Positions 1-5,580 of a stretch of 14,753 bases of DNA are shown here, one piece after another. Every line of letters starts with the position of its first letter. Positions within the stretch are counted from its first letter, which is position 1. The notes under the pieces are model-generated. The model made no database searches, had not been told where the DNA came from, and worked only from the letters and a program-made list of their open reading frames with translations. The DNA is from DASRZM01 sp035686365 (GTDB lineage: Bacteria > Pseudomonadota > Gammaproteobacteria > Xanthomonadales > Xanthomonadaceae). The stretch lies in NCBI GenBank assembly GCA_035686365.1, contig DASRZM010000036.1, forward strand, positions 1 through 14,753, read 5' to 3'. Made by a program: the position numbers and the translations under genes.

Positions 1-14
1 CGCAAGGGGAGGAG
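1..14. repeat. Edge of a 46-bp GC-rich hairpin repeat
   Basis: The first 14 bases (CGCAAGGGGAGGAG) equal the 3' half of the 46-bp unit that is tandemly repeated at 3054-3237. The window therefore opens inside or at the end of a similar array. Only this edge is visible, so the copy number outside the window is unknown. Confidence 0.6.
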
Positions 15-29
15 ACAAGCCCGCACCTG

Positions 30-102
30 CATCCCCCTCCCTTTCGCGCAGCGAAGGGGAGGGCCGGGGAGGGGTCGCGCGGCGCAGCCGCGCGCGGGAC
101 GC
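30..102. repeat. Two-hairpin GC-rich intergenic repeat (long form)
   Basis: This stretch matches 2948-3019 almost base for base. It contains two hairpins: a CCCTCCCTTTCGC arm pairing imperfectly with GCGAAGGGGAGGG around a GCA loop, then CGCGCGGC paired with GCCGCGCG, again around GCA. It is noncoding. The same family recurs between the prepilin and lipoprotein genes. Its role is unknown. It resembles dispersed structured repeats rather than an IS end, since no transposase is nearby. Confidence 0.7.
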
Positions 103-223
103 GCCGACGGGTAAGGCGCGCACGATCCTTACGGTCGCAGCTTGAATCGGACAGCGAGGTCCGGCATTGCTGCTACCGGAAGCGCGCGCAGGGCGCCGAA
201 ATTGCGATCAATCCAGTCCATCG

Positions 224-243
224 GCGCGGGACGGATCCCGCGC
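224..243 (-). terminator. Possible hairpin after the RRM gene
   Basis: GCGCGGGA at 224-231 pairs perfectly with TCCCGCGC at 236-243 around a 4-nt loop. It begins 7 nt past the stop codon of the RRM gene on the minus strand. There is no clear U-run after it, so it may be a weak terminator, an mRNA 3'-end stabiliser or chance in GC-rich DNA. The rest of 103-250 shows nothing I can call. Confidence 0.3.
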
Positions 244-250
244 GCCGCGC

Positions 251-514
251 TCAGCGGCGCCCGCGAACCTTGGCCTTGGGATTCTTGACCTCGACCCGCA
301 GGTGGCTGCCGTCCTGGGCCGAGCCGTTGAGGGCGGCGATTGCCTCGCGCGCCTCGTGGCCTTCCATCTGCACCTCGGCGAAGCCCTTGCACTCGCCGGA
401 GAACAGGTCCTTGGACATCTTCAGCCCGTGCACCTTGCCGTGCTGGGCGAACAGGTCGTTGAGCGAATCCTCGGTCATGCGTCGCGGCAATCCGCGAATG
501 CTCAGTGTCAGCAT
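251..514 (-). CDS. Single-domain RRM RNA-binding protein
   Basis: This 87-residue protein is essentially one RNA recognition motif, as in the small bacterial Rbp family, and is expected to bind single-stranded RNA in the cytoplasm. The RNP2 strand is TLSIRGL (residues 3-9) and RNP1 is KGFAEVQM (43-50). The first RNP1 aromatic (F45) is kept, but the position usually aromatic two residues later is E47, which may change RNA affinity. The C-terminus (NPKAKVRGRR) is a short basic tail. The ATG has a good AGGAG six bases upstream (521-525). The start lies only 24 bp past the csp terminator, leaving no room for an obvious promoter, so expression may depend on read-through from csp. RNA targets cannot be told from sequence. 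Confidence 0.88.
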   Translation of the reverse strand: MLTLSIRGLPRRMTEDSLNDLFAQHGKVHGLKMSKDLFSGECKGFAEVQMEGHEAREAIAALNGSAQDGSHLRVEVKNPKAKVRGRR

Positions 515-537
515 CGATGTCTCCTGCGTCCTGAATG

Positions 538-571
538 AAAAAACGCCGGGCGGACAGGGTCCGCCCGGCGT
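538..571 (-). terminator. Intrinsic terminator after csp, upstream of the RRM gene
   Basis: On the minus strand this is a perfect 13-bp GC-rich stem (543-555 with 559-571) and a 3-nt loop, followed by six U residues (A-run at 538-543 on the plus strand). It is a textbook Rho-independent terminator for csp. It ends 24 bp before the RRM start codon, so it also works as a gate on any transcript reaching that gene. Confidence 0.88.
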
Positions 572-620
572 CTGTTCGATGTGCCGCCCGGGCGGACCGG
601 GACGGCAGGTGGAGCGGGCC

Positions 621-830
621 TCAGGCCTCGCTCACGTCCTCGGCCTGCAGGCCCTTGGGGCCCTGCGCGACGCGGAACTGCACCTTCTGACCTTCGGCCA
701 GCGAGCGATGGCCCGAGCCGACGATCGAGCGGAAGTGGACGAACACGTCCGGGCCGTTCTCACGGCTGATGAAGCCGAAACCCTTCGCGTCATTGAACCA
801 CTTGACGGTGCCAATCTGGCGATCCGACAT
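621..830 (-). CDS. Cold-shock protein (CspA family)
   Basis: This 69-residue cold-shock domain protein is an OB-fold RNA/single-stranded DNA chaperone that melts mRNA structure; some family members also act as transcription antiterminators. Both nucleic-acid motifs are intact: KGFGFIS (residues 16-22) and VFVHF (29-33). Length and the VKWFNDAKGFGF opening match bacterial Csp proteins. I chose the ATG at 830, giving MSDRQ, because GGAG sits 7 nt upstream and the family begins here; an in-frame ATG at 947 would add 39 residues with no family similarity. A perfect terminator follows 49 bp after the stop. The upstream gap to slyD is 257 bp and could hold the long leader typical of cold-shock genes. 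Which Csp paralogue this is cannot be decided. Confidence 0.95.
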   Translation of the reverse strand: MSDRQIGTVKWFNDAKGFGFISRENGPDVFVHFRSIVGSGHRSLAEGQKVQFRVAQGPKGLQAEDVSEA

Positions 831-947
831 GATGTATCTCCATTGCTGATAGTGAATGTCCGGCCACGCCGGGGCCTCCGGCGGGACCGCTGGGATGCAG
901 AGCAACGGGGGGAACGATGGAGCGGGATCGGAAGATCGACACTGCAT

Positions 948-970
948 CGGTTCACGATGGACCGTGACCG
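948..970 (-). promoter_or_regulatory. Possible csp leader hairpin
   Basis: CGGT at 948-951 and CACG at 953-956 pair with ACCG at 967-970 and CGTG at 963-966, leaving one bulged base and a 6-nt loop. It lies about 118 nt upstream of the csp start. A weak -10-like TATCTT on the minus strand (1013-1018) would give a leader of about 175 nt including this hairpin. Long structured leaders are known for cspA-type genes. Here both promoter and role are guesses, and no strong -35 is visible. Confidence 0.25.
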
Positions 971-1087
971 TGCATTCGCAGCGTCGCGAACGATACGCGA
1001 ACTTGAGGGCAAAAGATAGCTACACCCCGGCGATGTTGCCCGCGGTTCAGCCTCTGCCGCCGTCCGGCCCGGCTCCGGCGCTCCCGG

Positions 1088-1573
1088 TCAGACCTCCTCG
1101 TGGCCGCCGGCCCCATGGGCGTGGCCATGGGTGATCTCCTCGGCGGTGGCCTGGCGCACGTGGGTCACCTCGATGTCGAAGTGCAGCGTCTGGCCGGCCA
1201 GCGGGTGGTTGCCGTCGACCGTGACGGTGTCCTCGCCGACCCCGGTGACCACCACGTTGTGCACCCCCGCCGGGGTCTGGGCCTGGAAGTGCATGCCCGC
1301 CTCGACCTCGGCTACGCCGCCGAAAGCGGACTTCGGGACCTCCTGGACCAGGCCGTCGTGACGCTGCCCATAGCCGTCCTCGGGCGCTACCTCGACATTG
1401 AACTGCTCGCCGGCCATGCGTCCGGCCAGCGCCTTCTCCAGGCCCGGGACGATGTTGCCGCCACCGTGCAGGTAGGCAAGCGGCTCGCGTCCATGCGAGC
1501 TGTCGAGCACGTCGCCGGCCGCGTCGGTGAGGGTGTAATGGAAGCTGGCGACGGTGTGTTCGCTGATCTGCAT
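1088..1573 (-). CDS. slyD: FKBP-type peptidyl-prolyl isomerase SlyD
   Basis: This is a 161-residue cytoplasmic prolyl cis-trans isomerase and chaperone of the SlyD type. FKBP signatures are LHGGGNIVPGLEKALAGR (residues 35-52) and PEDGYGQR (64-71). The insert-in-flap chaperone domain spans about 72-125, and VDGNHPLAGQTLHFDIEV (119-136) closes the fold. The tail carries H149, H151, H153 and H158, a reduced metal-binding end compared with the longer His/Cys-rich tail of E. coli SlyD. SlyD supplies nickel to hydrogenase maturation in E. coli; the short tail makes that role less certain here. The ATG at 1573 gives the family N-terminus, though the ribosome site is weak. It is co-oriented with csp and divergent from the prepilin gene across a palindromic element. 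Confidence 0.93.
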   Translation of the reverse strand: MQISEHTVASFHYTLTDAAGDVLDSSHGREPLAYLHGGGNIVPGLEKALAGRMAGEQFNVEVAPEDGYGQRHDGLVQEVPKSAFGGVAEVEAGMHFQAQTPAGVHNVVVTGVGEDTVTVDGNHPLAGQTLHFDIEVTHVRQATAEEITHGHAHGAGGHEEV

Positions 1574-1627
1574 CTGTGGGTCCGCTGTTGGAGGGAACCC
1601 ATAAGGCTAGGTCACCGCGGCCTCCCA

Positions 1628-1760
1628 GGGAAGGTCTGATCCAGTCCATCCTGGACCCGATCCGACACGCCGAGTCCGGCACATGTCGGGACCCGGCGCG
1701 TCGGATCGAGCCTGTCCTGGCCCGTCGAAGGGTCCAGGATGGACTGGATCGGACCTTCCC
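1628..1760. repeat. 133-bp palindromic element in the slyD/prepilin divergent region
   Basis: The outer arms 1628-1658 and 1730-1760 are inverted copies matching at 30 of 31 positions. Inner arms 1658-1671 and 1695-1708 match at 13 of 14. A 21-nt segment (1709-1729) is unpaired on the right side. The element fills nearly half of the 307-bp gap 1574-1880. The rest of that gap holds only a possible promoter near 1828. There is no coding capacity, so this looks like a MITE- or REPIN-like mobile palindrome. Confidence 0.8.
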
Positions 1761-1827
1761 CAGACGGGCGCAGGAGCGCACGGGGCGTTCGATCTGGCCT
1801 GATGTCGCATCCGGACGCGCAGCCTCG

Positions 1828-1833
1828 TATAAA
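1828..1833 (+). promoter_or_regulatory. Candidate -10 box of the prepilin gene
   Basis: TATAAA at 1828-1833 stands out in a GC-rich gap, 48 bp before the prepilin start. No good -35 hexamer lies 16-18 bp upstream, so an activator or alternative sigma factor may be needed, or the match may be chance. Confidence 0.3.
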
Positions 1834-1880
1834 GGGATGGCAGGGGGCTCGGTGGCGACGCTTTACGGCGGGAGGATTCC

Positions 1881-2861
1881 ATGCGCAGGTCTAATTTTGG
1901 TGGATTGGCTGGAGCGGCGGCGGTCCGGATCCGCGGTTTCACGCTGATCGAGCTGCTGGTGGTCATCGCCATCATCGGCGTCCTGATCGCGCTGCTGCTG
2001 CCGGCGGTGCAAGCCGCGCGCGAGGCCGCGGCGCGGGCACAGGCCTTCGACGACCTCGACACGGTGAAGGTGGCCCTGGCGACCTTCCAGCGCGAGGATT
2101 CCGACGGCGACGGTGTGGATGATTACGGCACGCTCCAGGAGCTGGTGGAGGCGGGCCTGCTCGATCCGGACTTCGAGGACGGCCAGCGCGGCGGCTACCT
2201 GATCAGCCTGGACCTGGTGCCCCCGCCCGATCCGAGCTACGAACTGCGCGGTGACCCCAGCGACCCTGTGTTCGGTGTGATCAGCTTCTACCTCAAGCCG
2301 TCCGGGCTGGCGCATTACTCCGCGTACGGTCCGGCCGGGCCCGACGATCTGACCTTCGCTTCGCTGGACGAACTGGTGATCCCCGACACGCTGGAGTACC
2401 AGCGCAACCTGACCAGCCTGGACTTCGTGGCCATGCGCACGATGAACACGCTCTCGGCCTTCGGCGACGGCAGTCTCCACGACGCCGCGCAGCTGATCGA
2501 GTCCGACCCCACGCTGCTGCCGGCGATCATCCTGGAGATGGACCTGGACGGCGACGGCAGCGTGGTGCCCTCCGACCTGCTCGATGCCGACCTGCTGAAG
2601 ATCGCGCGCAACGTGCTTTCGGTGCGGGTCACAGGCAAGGGCGGCGCGCAGATCGGCGCGGACGAGGACCTGCAGACGGTCCTGGACGTGTTCAAGGGAC
2701 AGCTCGGCGACGAGCTGATGCTGCCGCTGGACGCGCCACAGCCGCCCGAGGACGTCGCCAACGTCTCCACCGACCCGGTCCCGGTCTGGAAACTGATCCT
2801 GCAGACCGCGGGCTTCGACCCGGAGGTCTTCCGCAACGGCTTCGAGGCCCTGACGCTGTAG
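1881..2861 (+). CDS. Prepilin-like protein with planctomycete-type N-terminus and DxDxDG loops
   Basis: This 326-residue protein has a class III (prepilin) signal. An 18-residue basic leader ends at G19, followed by GFTLIELLVVIAIIG with the methylated F20 and E24 (E5 of the mature form). A hydrophobic helix runs to about residue 41, then PAVQAAREAAARAQ. It should be cut by a PilD-type peptidase and assembled by, or anchored near, a type IV pilus or type II secretion machine. The LLPAVQAAREAA sequence is the hallmark of DUF1559-like prepilins abundant in Planctomycetes. The globular part holds DSDGDGVDD (73-81), a thrombospondin-3-like Ca loop, and DLDGDGSVVPSD (221-232), spaced like a dockerin EF-hand loop. 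GGAGG sits 5 nt before the ATG. No other pilus genes are in the window. The function is not known; a calcium-dependent minor pilin or surface pseudopilin is my inference. Confidence 0.85.
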   Translation: MRRSNFGGLAGAAAVRIRGFTLIELLVVIAIIGVLIALLLPAVQAAREAAARAQAFDDLDTVKVALATFQREDSDGDGVDDYGTLQELVEAGLLDPDFEDGQRGGYLISLDLVPPPDPSYELRGDPSDPVFGVISFYLKPSGLAHYSAYGPAGPDDLTFASLDELVIPDTLEYQRNLTSLDFVAMRTMNTLSAFGDGSLHDAAQLIESDPTLLPAIILEMDLDGDGSVVPSDLLDADLLKIARNVLSVRVTGKGGAQIGADEDLQTVLDVFKGQLGDELMLPLDAPQPPEDVANVSTDPVPVWKLILQTAGFDPEVFRNGFEALTL

Positions 2862-2873
2862 CAGCGGGGACGG

Positions 2874-3019
2874 CATCCCCCTCCCTTTCGCGCAGCGGAG
2901 GTGCCGGCTTCATCCCCCTCCCTTTCGCGCAGCGAAGGTGCCGGTTTCTTCCCCCTCCCTTTCGCGCAGCGAAGGGGAGGGTTGGGGAGGGGTCGCGCGG
3001 CGCAGCCGCGCGTGGGACG
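2874..3019. repeat. 37-bp tandem repeats grading into the long two-hairpin repeat
   Basis: Two 37-bp units (2874-2910, 2911-2947) differ at only a few bases, and a third start (2948) continues into the full two-hairpin form seen at 30-102. Each unit carries the CTCCCTTTCGCGCAGCG core. Units 1 and 2 break off at AAGGTGCCGG or GAGGTGCCGG, where the long form reads AAGGGGAGGG. With the next array this fills the 436-bp gap 2862-3297, which contains no gene I can support. Confidence 0.85.
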
Positions 3020-3053
3020 TGCAGCCCGCGCTCCGCCCGCTACCCCCTCCCGG

Positions 3054-3237
3054 CCTCCCCCTCCGCGGCTTCGCCGCGCAAGGGGAGGAGAAGAACGGGC
3101 CTCCCCCTCCGCGGCTTCGCCGCGCAAGGGGAGGAGAAAAACGGGCCTCCCCCTCCGCAGCTTCGCCGCGCAAGGGGAGGAGAAGAACGGACCTCCCCCT
3201 CCGCAGCTTCGCCGCGCAAGGGGAGGAGAAGAGATGG
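3054..3237. repeat. Four tandem 46-bp hairpin units
   Basis: Units start at 3054, 3100, 3146 and 3192. Each has CTCCCCCT arms pairing with AAGGGGAG around an inner CGCGGC-TTC-GCCGCG hairpin. In units 3 and 4 the inner arm reads CGCAGC, which breaks one pair. The unit is about the reverse complement of pieces of the 37-bp/long family (GCGGCGAAGCCGC here, GCGGCGCAGCCGC there). Near-identity between copies points to recent tandem amplification. The last unit diverges after about 3230. Confidence 0.9.
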
Positions 3238-3238
3238 C

Positions 3239-3266
3239 TTGCGTTCGGTCCGCCAGCGGCTAGGCT
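3239..3266 (+). promoter_or_regulatory. Candidate promoter of the lipoprotein gene
   Basis: TTGCGT (3239-3244), a 16-bp spacer and TAGGCT (3261-3266) form a plausible sigma-70 promoter starting transcription near 3273, about 25 nt before the ATG. It sits right at the edge of the 46-bp array, so the array ends where the promoter begins. The 11-mer GCTAGGCTGCG around the -10 box recurs upstream of the MBOAT gene. Confidence 0.4.
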
Positions 3267-3297
3267 GCGGGTACACACTTGTGCAGGGGCAGGGAAA

Positions 3298-3921
3298 ATG
3301 ACCTTTCGATCCGCATTGATGTTCGCAATCGCCTTCACCTTGCTCGCCGCTTGCGGCGACCAGGACGCTGCATCGTCCTCGGCTGACGCGGCCTCCGGCC
3401 AGGGCGCCTCCGCCGACGGGCGCCCCGCGCGCGAGGAACGCCCCAGCGGGCGCAGCAGCCGCCGCGACGCAGACAAGGGCTCGGCCTCCATGCACATCGG
3501 CGAGAGCGACTGGAGCGCGAACCGCGCCACGGCACGGCTGCGCGAGGGCAAGCTGCGGATCGGCGCCAACCACACGCAACGCATCGGCAGCAAGATGCAG
3601 ACCGAGTCGCTGACCCTGGTGGTCGAGGACTACGCCGGGCCGGGCGAGTACACCACCGCGGCCATGTCCTCGAGCTTCACCAGGGTCGCGTTCGACGTCG
3701 ACAAGGCCAAGGCCGCCGGCGAGGACGATGCGGCGACTGCGGCGACTGCGGCGGTTGCGATGGAGTCGCTGTCCACGGCTGACCACGTCAGCCGGATCCA
3801 GGCGCGGCTGACCGTGACCGCGGCCACCGACGAGTTCATCGACGGCACCTTCGAATGGGCCCCGGCGGGCGGCGGCACGCCGATCCGCGAGGGCCGGTTC
3901 CACGCCCAGGTGCGGCGCTGA
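3298..3921 (+). CDS. Putative outer-membrane lipoprotein of unknown function
   Basis: The 207-residue product begins with a lipoprotein signal: a short basic start, a hydrophobic stretch and the lipobox LAAC with C19 as the lipidated residue. G20 at +2 fits outer-membrane sorting by the E. coli rule. Residues 22-65 are a low-complexity Ser/Ala/Arg linker. From about 66 to the end, alternating hydrophobic and polar residues (SLTLVVEDYAGPGEY, IDGTFEWAP, IREGRFHAQV) suggest a beta-sandwich domain. I do not recognise the family. Residues 145-153 (AATAATAAV) come from a 9-bp triplet repeat at 3730-3756. The start at 3298 is set by the signal peptide and an AGGG four bases upstream; longer open frames run into the noncoding repeats. 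It precedes the acyl-CoA synthetase by 77 bp on the same strand. Confidence 0.8.
   Translation: MTFRSALMFAIAFTLLAACGDQDAASSSADAASGQGASADGRPAREERPSGRSSRRDADKGSASMHIGESDWSANRATARLREGKLRIGANHTQRIGSKMQTESLTLVVEDYAGPGEYTTAAMSSSFTRVAFDVDKAKAAGEDDAATAATAAVAMESLSTADHVSRIQARLTVTAATDEFIDGTFEWAPAGGGTPIREGRFHAQVRR
3730..3756 (+). repeat. 9-bp in-frame microsatellite in the lipoprotein gene
   Basis: GCGGCGACT occurs twice, followed by GCGGCGGTT, encoding Ala-Ala-Thr, Ala-Ala-Thr, Ala-Ala-Val. The period is a multiple of three, so slippage would change length without shifting the frame. Confidence 0.75.
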
Positions 3922-3998
3922 CGGCAGGGCCGTTCGTACGATTGCCGAGGGGCGCGCGGCCGGGCACAGTGGCGTGCGGGCCCGCCGGAGGACGCGCA

Positions 3999-5522
3999 AT
4001 GCTCGAGATGGCCAGCCTGCTGCAGCGGCATGCACGCTACCGGCCTGACAGGCTGGCCGTGGTGTTCGAGGACCAGCGCCTGGATGCGGCCGCGTTCTGG
4101 CAGCGCGTGGCGCGGGTCGGCAACGCGCTGCGCGAACTGGGCGTGGGGCCCGGCGACCGGGTCGCCACCGTTTCGGGCAACTCGCTGGGGCTGCTGGAAG
4201 TGTACTGGGCGGTGCCGACCCTCGGTGCCGTACTGGTTCCGCTCTCGCCGTTGCTGCAGGCATCGGGCCTGGCCAGCCTGCTGCGCGACTGCGAACCGCG
4301 CTGCGTGCTGGCGCAGTCGGCATTGGTCCCGGTGCTGGAAGCCGTCGAGGCGGCACTGCCCGAAGCCACGCTGCTGCTGGACGGCGCCAGTGGGCGCTAC
4401 CGCGACCTGGGCGAGGTGTCGTCGCGCCAGGCCGGCTCGCTGCAGCCGGCCCGGTGCAGCGATACCGACCTCTACAACCTGATGTACACCAGCGGTACCA
4501 CCGGCATGCCCAAGGGCATCGTGCACACCCACTACGTGCGCGCGATGTACTGCCTGATGCTGGGCGCCGCGCTGCGCATCACCCCCGAATCCAGGGTGCT
4601 GCACACCGGCGCGATCGTGTTCAACGGTGCGTTCGTGACGATGATGCCGGCCTTCCACCAGGGTGCGACCTTCGTGCTGCACCGTCAGTTCGACGTGGCC
4701 GCCACGATCGACACCATCGAGCGCGAAGGCATCACCCACACCATGCTGGTGCCCTCGCAGATCGTCGCCATCGTGTCCTCGCCACGCTTCGACCCGGCGC
4801 GACTGGCCTCGCTGCAGTGCATCCTGTCGCTGGGCGCGCCACTGCTGCAGCAGCACAAGGACCTGCTGGAGGCGGCGCTGCCGGGCCGCTTCCACGAGCT
4901 GTACGGGCTCACCGAAGGCTTCATGACGATCCTCGACCGCGCCGATGCCGTGCGCAAGTCCGGCTCGGTCGGCGTGCCGCCGCCGTTCTTCGACCTGCGC
5001 ATCGAGCGCGAGGACGGCAGCGAGGCCGCGCCCGGCGAGATCGGGGAGATCGTAGGCACCGGCCCGCTGCTGATGCCCGAGTACTACCGGCGCCCGGACC
5101 TGACCGCCGAGGCGATCCACGATGGCTGGCTGCACACCGGCGACATGGGCCGCCGCGACGAGGACGGCTTCCTGTTCCTGGTCGATCGCAAGAAGGACAT
5201 GATCGATTCGGGCGGCGTGAAGGTGTACCCGCGCGACATCGAGGAGATCGCCGCCCGCCATCCGGACGTGCGCGACGTGGCCGTGTTCGGGATTCCCGAC
5301 GAAAAGTGGGGCGAGACGCCGCTGGCGGCGATGCTGCTGCGCGAGGGTGCGGGCGTGGATCCGGCCGCGCTGCGCGACTGGATCAACGAACGCGTCGACG
5401 CTCGCTACCAGCGGGTGTCGCAGGTGGTGGTGCTGGAGGACTTTCCGCGCAGCGCGGCGGGCAAGACGCTCAAGCGCGAGCTGCGCGCGCCGTACTGGAA
5501 GGCCACCGGCCGCGAGGTCTGA
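3999..5522 (+). CDS. Acyl-CoA synthetase, class I adenylate-forming family
   Basis: This 507-residue ANL-superfamily enzyme should activate a carboxylic acid, probably a fatty or aromatic acid, with ATP to an acyl-adenylate and then to the CoA thioester in the cytoplasm. The P-loop is YTSGTTGMPKG (from Y163), the aromatic/Thr motif is YGLTEG (302-307), and the ribose-binding Asp lies in HTGD (D382). The hinge follows in VDRKKDMI, and the C-terminal catalytic lysine is K489 in SAAGKTLKREL. All key residues are present. I start at the ATG at 3999: GGAGG lies 7 nt upstream, whereas an in-frame start at 3855 would overlap the lipoprotein gene. It converges on the aldehyde dehydrogenase, 58 bp apart, with no clear terminator between. 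Substrate length is unknown; FadD-like medium/long-chain or aryl acids are both possible. Confidence 0.92.
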   Translation: MLEMASLLQRHARYRPDRLAVVFEDQRLDAAAFWQRVARVGNALRELGVGPGDRVATVSGNSLGLLEVYWAVPTLGAVLVPLSPLLQASGLASLLRDCEPRCVLAQSALVPVLEAVEAALPEATLLLDGASGRYRDLGEVSSRQAGSLQPARCSDTDLYNLMYTSGTTGMPKGIVHTHYVRAMYCLMLGAALRITPESRVLHTGAIVFNGAFVTMMPAFHQGATFVLHRQFDVAATIDTIEREGITHTMLVPSQIVAIVSSPRFDPARLASLQCILSLGAPLLQQHKDLLEAALPGRFHELYGLTEGFMTILDRADAVRKSGSVGVPPPFFDLRIEREDGSEAAPGEIGEIVGTGPLLMPEYYRRPDLTAEAIHDGWLHTGDMGRRDEDGFLFLVDRKKDMIDSGGVKVYPRDIEEIAARHPDVRDVAVFGIPDEKWGETPLAAMLLREGAGVDPAALRDWINERVDARYQRVSQVVVLEDFPRSAAGKTLKRELRAPYWKATGREV

Positions 5523-5580
5523 TGGGCAGGGCAGGTCGGTGTCGCGACTGGAGTGCGCAGCGGCGACCGCCGGACCAACC

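Noticed and set aside
211..222. Twelve-base match to the arm of the 1628-1760 palindrome
   Set aside because: ATCCAGTCCATC is shared, but the flanks do not match and no second arm is present; too short to call a copy.
831..947. N-terminally extended cold-shock protein starting at 947
   Set aside because: The extra 39 residues are low-complexity and unlike the family; GGAG precedes the ATG at 830.
3054..3237. CRISPR array
   Set aside because: The units are directly contiguous with no unique spacers, are hairpin-rich and GC-rich, and have no cas genes nearby.
2938..3297. Open frame extending the lipoprotein upstream through the repeats
   Set aside because: The 46-bp unit shifts frame each copy and happens to be stop-free in all frames. 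A signal peptide with lipobox and a ribosome site fix the start at 3298.
3040..5261. Long minus-strand frames opposite the lipoprotein and acyl-CoA synthetase
   Set aside because: They are Arg/Ala/Pro-rich or His/Gln-rich antisense translations of high-GC genes, without motifs or ribosome sites. The plus strand carries clear enzyme motifs.
5523..5580. Bidirectional terminator between the convergent acyl-CoA synthetase and aldehyde dehydrogenase genes
   Set aside because: I see no stable stem followed by a T-run on either strand in this 58-bp gap.
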